Shown: piece by piece, positions 19,797-21,997 of the stretch | Position numbering within the stretch: the first letter of the stretch is position 1 | How the letters are laid out: each line of letters begins with the position of its first letter | Assembly: GCA_028286705.1 (NCBI GenBank) | Contig: JAQBRC010000039.1 | Coordinates: 1-21,997 of the forward strand | From: Candidatus Nomurabacteria bacterium | GTDB taxonomy: Bacteria; Patescibacteriota; Minisyncoccia; Phycocordibacterales; UBA9973 | DNA: 21,997 nt | Direction: 5' to 3' | Made by a program: the position numbers and the translations under genes | The notes under the pieces: generated by a model | Seen by the model: only the letters and a program-made list of their open reading frames with translations | Told to the model about the DNA's origin: nothing | Database searches by the model: none

Positions 19797-20510
19797 TTAG
19801 CCTTCCATCATTTCCTTCAGTTGCTTAAGGGTATAGTCATACAGCCGCCAGTAGTCTCGAACTATCGGATCACCCTGTATAGACGGGTTACGATAGTTCT
19901 TGTGGCATTTCCTATGGAAATATACACCTGAATGATCTCCATTGATAAATGGAGCTATTGTTTTTGGCTTCAGATTTGCAAAACAGGCATCAATAAGATT
20001 AACCAAAACAGTCTTGCAGCGGACTGCGTTCTTTGTTTGGGAGTTTGAAGCAATGATCTCTCGTCCGACACCCGTCCTTTTAGTAAGGAGGGTGTAAATC
20101 TGTTCTGCCACGGCTTCGATAGACAGGTCAGTCACCATCCTTGGTTCTATGTACTGTTTCGGAAAAAAAGTGAAGGCGTTTTCATCCAGCCTTCTCACAT
20201 AGATCCGATAGTATGTTGAGGTGGCCTTCCGATCCTGGTGCCCATTAAGAATGTTTAGCACCCTTTCATGACTGACATTAAACACTGTCACGACAGTATC
20301 AAGATCTTCTTCTAGGACGAAGAAATAAATAAGCGCATCATGCAACGCGCTTTCTACAGAAGTAGGTGCCTTGGGCAACCCATTAAATAATTGACCAAAT
20401 CCTATGGTCAAACCCACAAAGGGTGCCATAAATCGGTAGGCTTCAATTGCGCGTGTGCGCTGCGCATCACAATCCAATGTGACAACGTCATTTTCAGTAC
20501 TTACATCCAT
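19797..20510 (-). CDS. Orphan protein with DnaA domain IV-like DNA-binding end
   Basis: 237 aa. Residues about 130-205 resemble DnaA domain IV (Bac_DnaA_C), the helix-turn-helix that binds DnaA boxes: a lead helix IEAVAEQIYTLLTKRTGV, a basic turn SNSQTKNAVRCKTVLVNLI, and NGDHSGVYFHRKCHK (190-204), which mirrors the signature GGRDHSTVxHAxxK with its DHS. No AAA+ domain is present. The N-terminal half (20-110) includes LEEDLDTVVTVFNVSHERVLNIL, possibly a second HTH. The C-terminus (205-237) is helical. Alternatives are a TrpR/DnaA-superfamily regulator or a phage-type replication protein. Own promoter (TTGACC, 17 nt, TAGAAA) and terminator. Confidence 0.65.
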   Translation of the reverse strand: MDVSTENDVVTLDCDAQRTRAIEAYRFMAPFVGLTIGFGQLFNGLPKAPTSVESALHDALIYFFVLEEDLDTVVTVFNVSHERVLNILNGHQDRKATSTYYRIYVRRLDENAFTFFPKQYIEPRMVTDLSIEAVAEQIYTLLTKRTGVGREIIASNSQTKNAVRCKTVLVNLIDACFANLKPKTIAPFINGDHSGVYFHRKCHKNYRNPSIQGDPIVRDYWRLYDYTLKQLKEMMEG

Positions 20511-20537
20511 AGTTATCTGGTTTTAAATGTTTTTATC

Positions 20538-20566
20538 TTTCTACCATATGCCGACTGCATGGTCAA
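20538..20566 (-). promoter_or_regulatory. Promoter of the DnaA-C-like gene
   Basis: Minus-strand TTGACC (20561-20566), a 17-nt spacer and TAGAAA (20538-20543) with TGG just upstream; 27 nt before ATG 20510. Confidence 0.45.
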
Positions 20567-20568
20567 AC

Positions 20569-20595
20569 AAAAAAATGCCCCCGTAGAGGGGGCAT
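20569..20595 (-). terminator. Intrinsic terminator of the adenylate-kinase-like gene
   Basis: ATGCCCCC and GGGGGCAT pair around a 5-nt loop; on the minus strand it runs into T7. Confidence 0.9.
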
Positions 20596-20598
20596 ACA

Positions 20599-21270
20599 TT
20601 ATTTTGAATGAAATGTTATTAGTGCTGAAAAAATTGCTTTCTTCACTACAGCAGGCGGATACGAAGCGTCAATGTGATAGACATAGCATCCTAACTTTGT
20701 TTTTAGCAAATCAAGAGCAGGGACGGTGCTCTCGTGATAAAAGGCTAGTTTAGCTTTGAGAGCCTCAGGATCGATAGTATCTTGTCGTACCTTCTCCCCT
20801 TTCTGAGCAAGCTCATCATTGCGCTTTTTCATTCTCTTAATCGCCAATTCATCAGAGATATCGAGTACAAACACGATGATTTCCTTTCCGGCATACCGAT
20901 GATACAGCTCAGCAACGGCATCAACCTCTGGAATACTTCTTGGAGAACCATCGAAGAGTATCGGACCACCGCGATATGATTTAAGAATACGATGTACCCA
21001 CAAAGCCGTAGCGATAAGCCATGATTGCAGCTTTCCTGAAAGCTGTCTATCTTTCAGTTTCTCTCTATTCCATTTAGACATCTTCGGAATGGTTTCTCGA
21101 AGCAATAACCCTGACTCTACAGTAAATATTTTTCCTTTAGGGAATAATTCATTGTATGTTTCAATGATAAGCTTTTGCATTAATCCTTTGCCAGCACCTG
21201 ACTGTCCAATAAGACCAATGGCTGGTTCTTTCTCAAACGCTTGTTTGAGCAACGTATAGTTAATTTTCAT
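20599..21270 (-). CDS. Adenylate-kinase-like nucleotide kinase
   Basis: 223 aa from ATG 21270 (MKINYTLLKQAF); the frame is open to 21315, but that extension crosses the -10 region. P-loop GQSGAGKG is at residues 22-29 (K28), with Gly where Thr/Ser is usual, as in adenylate kinases. The NMP-site SGLLLRETIP follows, and the family signature LFDGSPRSIPE (D107, G108, P110, R111) corresponds to the adenylate kinase FDGFPR motif. IKRMKKRNDE provides lid-side arginines; no zinc lid. It probably phosphorylates a nucleoside monophosphate, though the substrate may differ from AMP. It diverges from a second P-loop kinase-like gene at 21367. Confidence 0.8.
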   Translation of the reverse strand: MKINYTLLKQAFEKEPAIGLIGQSGAGKGLMQKLIIETYNELFPKGKIFTVESGLLLRETIPKMSKWNREKLKDRQLSGKLQSWLIATALWVHRILKSYRGGPILFDGSPRSIPEVDAVAELYHRYAGKEIIVFVLDISDELAIKRMKKRNDELAQKGEKVRQDTIDPEALKAKLAFYHESTVPALDLLKTKLGCYVYHIDASYPPAVVKKAIFSALITFHSK

Positions 21271-21309
21271 AAAAAACAGTTTTTGAAACTTTATAGTACC
21301 CGGGCATTT

Positions 21310-21346
21310 TGTCAACTTTGACGTTTTCCTTCTTTGGCCTCACAAT
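21310..21346. promoter_or_regulatory. Divergent promoter region of the two kinase-like genes
   Basis: The 12-bp near-palindrome GTCAACTTTGAC (21311-21322) holds two inverted TTGAC -35 cores. Plus strand: TTGACG (21318-21323), a 17-nt spacer and CACAAT (21341-21346). Minus strand: TTGACA (21310-21315) with TATAAA (21290-21295) at a short 14-nt spacing. The -35 boxes nearly abut, so the two genes may be co-regulated. Confidence 0.4.
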
Positions 21347-21366
21347 AAGGTCAAAACCGCGACACA

Positions 21367-21997
21367 ATGAACGAAAGACAAATTATCATCCTTGTGATCA
21401 CCAAGACCGAGGGTGCCGGGGCTCGAACCATTGCCCGTCAGCTGGTTCATGCGTATGGTTATAAGCATTATTCTGTAAGGGACTACCTTATAAAAAAATA
21501 CACGGAAATACGTGTATTACCTCCTGAACATCAGGAAGAGTTGGAAGAGTTCGCCACTAAGCAACGTAAGAAGAATGGAGTTGAAGATATTATTAACCCA
21601 CTTATTATAGAAATACTGAACAGCAAGGAAGGAACCTTCTTCGTATTAGAATCAGTGTTATGCTTGGGGGAACTTATACATATCAAAAAAGTATGCAACC
21701 GCAAGAAAAATGTACGACTGGTGCTTGTAGCACTTGATGCTCCTGCAGAAATACGCCGGCAACGATTGGCAAAACACGCTGACTTCAAAGGCAAAAAGAC
21801 TCTTGAGAGACTGCTAAAGATTTATGTCCCACCTACCACTGATTATTTTCAGGCGGTAAAATGGTATGAACAAGCAGACAATTGTCCCGAGAAGATAAAC
21901 GTGCAGAAATGCCTTAAGTATGTTCCCAAAGCTGCTCATTTTCAAAACCTTGAAGGCGAACAAATTCAAACCGCTAGAAAAATGCATCTATATGCAC
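21367..21997 (+). CDS. P-loop kinase-like protein with degenerate Walker A (partial)
   Basis: Open from ATG 21367 to the window edge (210 codons, no stop seen), so the C-terminus is missing. The start IIILVITKTEGAGARTIARQ followed by YGYKHYSVRDYLIKKY has the shape of dephospho-CoA-kinase/adenylate-kinase-like proteins (GxxGxGKSTIA then HxSVRDxL), but the Walker A reads EGAGARTIA: the catalytic Lys is Ala. Later, FFVLESVLCLGELIHIKK stands where a Walker B is expected, and LVLVALDAPAEIRRQRLAKH matches the LVxVDAPxExRxxRL strand-helix with lid arginines. It is probably nucleotide-binding at most, perhaps regulatory. It diverges from a kinase-like gene with an intact P-loop. Confidence 0.7.
   Translation, partial: MNERQIIILVITKTEGAGARTIARQLVHAYGYKHYSVRDYLIKKYTEIRVLPPEHQEELEEFATKQRKKNGVEDIINPLIIEILNSKEGTFFVLESVLCLGELIHIKKVCNRKKNVRLVLVALDAPAEIRRQRLAKHADFKGKKTLERLLKIYVPPTTDYFQAVKWYEQADNCPEKINVQKCLKYVPKAAHFQNLEGEQIQTARKMHLYA

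Noticed and set aside
1..21997. TGA read as glycine or tryptophan (code 25 or 4)
   Set aside because: All conserved genes are full length without in-frame TGA; the avoidance is seen only at stops.
1..21997. CRISPR array, insertion sequence or prophage core
   Set aside because: No regularly spaced repeats, transposase, integrase or phage structural proteins were recognised.

Overview
The window looks like a chromosomal segment of a Patescibacteria (Candidate Phyla Radiation) bacterium, probably a Parcubacteria-type lineage. This is inferred from gene content and protein style, not from a 16S gene. The signs are a short bS21-like protein directly followed by ybeY, ftsA and ftsZ; a PriA homologue that keeps its zinc fingers but has lost its ATPase motifs; a delta'-like clamp-loader protein without a Walker A motif; a sigma-region-4/HARE-HTH protein; compact spacing; and many orphan small proteins. 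The standard code reads through every gene, but none of the 28 complete genes ends in TGA (18 TAA, 10 TAG).

Layout. 1-3.1 kb (minus): frr and rseP (ribosome recycling, intramembrane protease), then a sigma-4/HARE-HTH regulator with its own promoter, followed three bases later by a one-TM surface protein that runs off the left edge. 3.1-4.0 kb: two orphan genes. 4.0-7.6 kb: mreB-holB-like (minus) diverging from a degenerate priA (plus) across a very tight shared promoter. 7.7-8.2 kb (minus): a lipoprotein. 8.3-11.7 kb (plus): rpsU-ybeY-ftsA, a small opposite-strand gene, then ftsZ on its own promoter; this is the translation and cell-division core. 11.7-14.3 kb (plus): trxB-dedA-glycosyltransferase operon and a small two-TM protein. 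14.4-16.1 kb (minus): a membrane-anchored, possibly lytic-transglycosylase-like protein and a divergent folD. 16.1-22.0 kb: an accessory stretch of mostly single genes, each with its own promoter and terminator. It holds a candidate structured RNA, a GC-richer VOC-family protein, tRNA-Glu(TTC), tRNA-Val(GAC), several unrecognised proteins, a protein with a DnaA domain IV-like C-terminus, and a divergent pair of adenylate-kinase-like/P-loop kinase-like proteins.

The most interesting non-gene signals are: (1) a sigma70-type promoter that drives only about 120 nt of non-coding, foldable RNA ending in a strong terminator (16132-16286, minus), either a free small RNA or an attenuator leader; (2) a perfect intrinsic-terminator hairpin inside the first codons of ybeY, preceded by a tandem TGATACT repeat able to form alternative hairpins around the start codon; (3) repeated placement of -10 boxes 6-8 nt upstream of start codons, implying leaderless mRNAs; (4) an 11-bp operator-like palindrome over the promoter of the gene at 16339. 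No insertion sequence, prophage core or CRISPR array was seen, and no gap over 300 bases lacks a feature.
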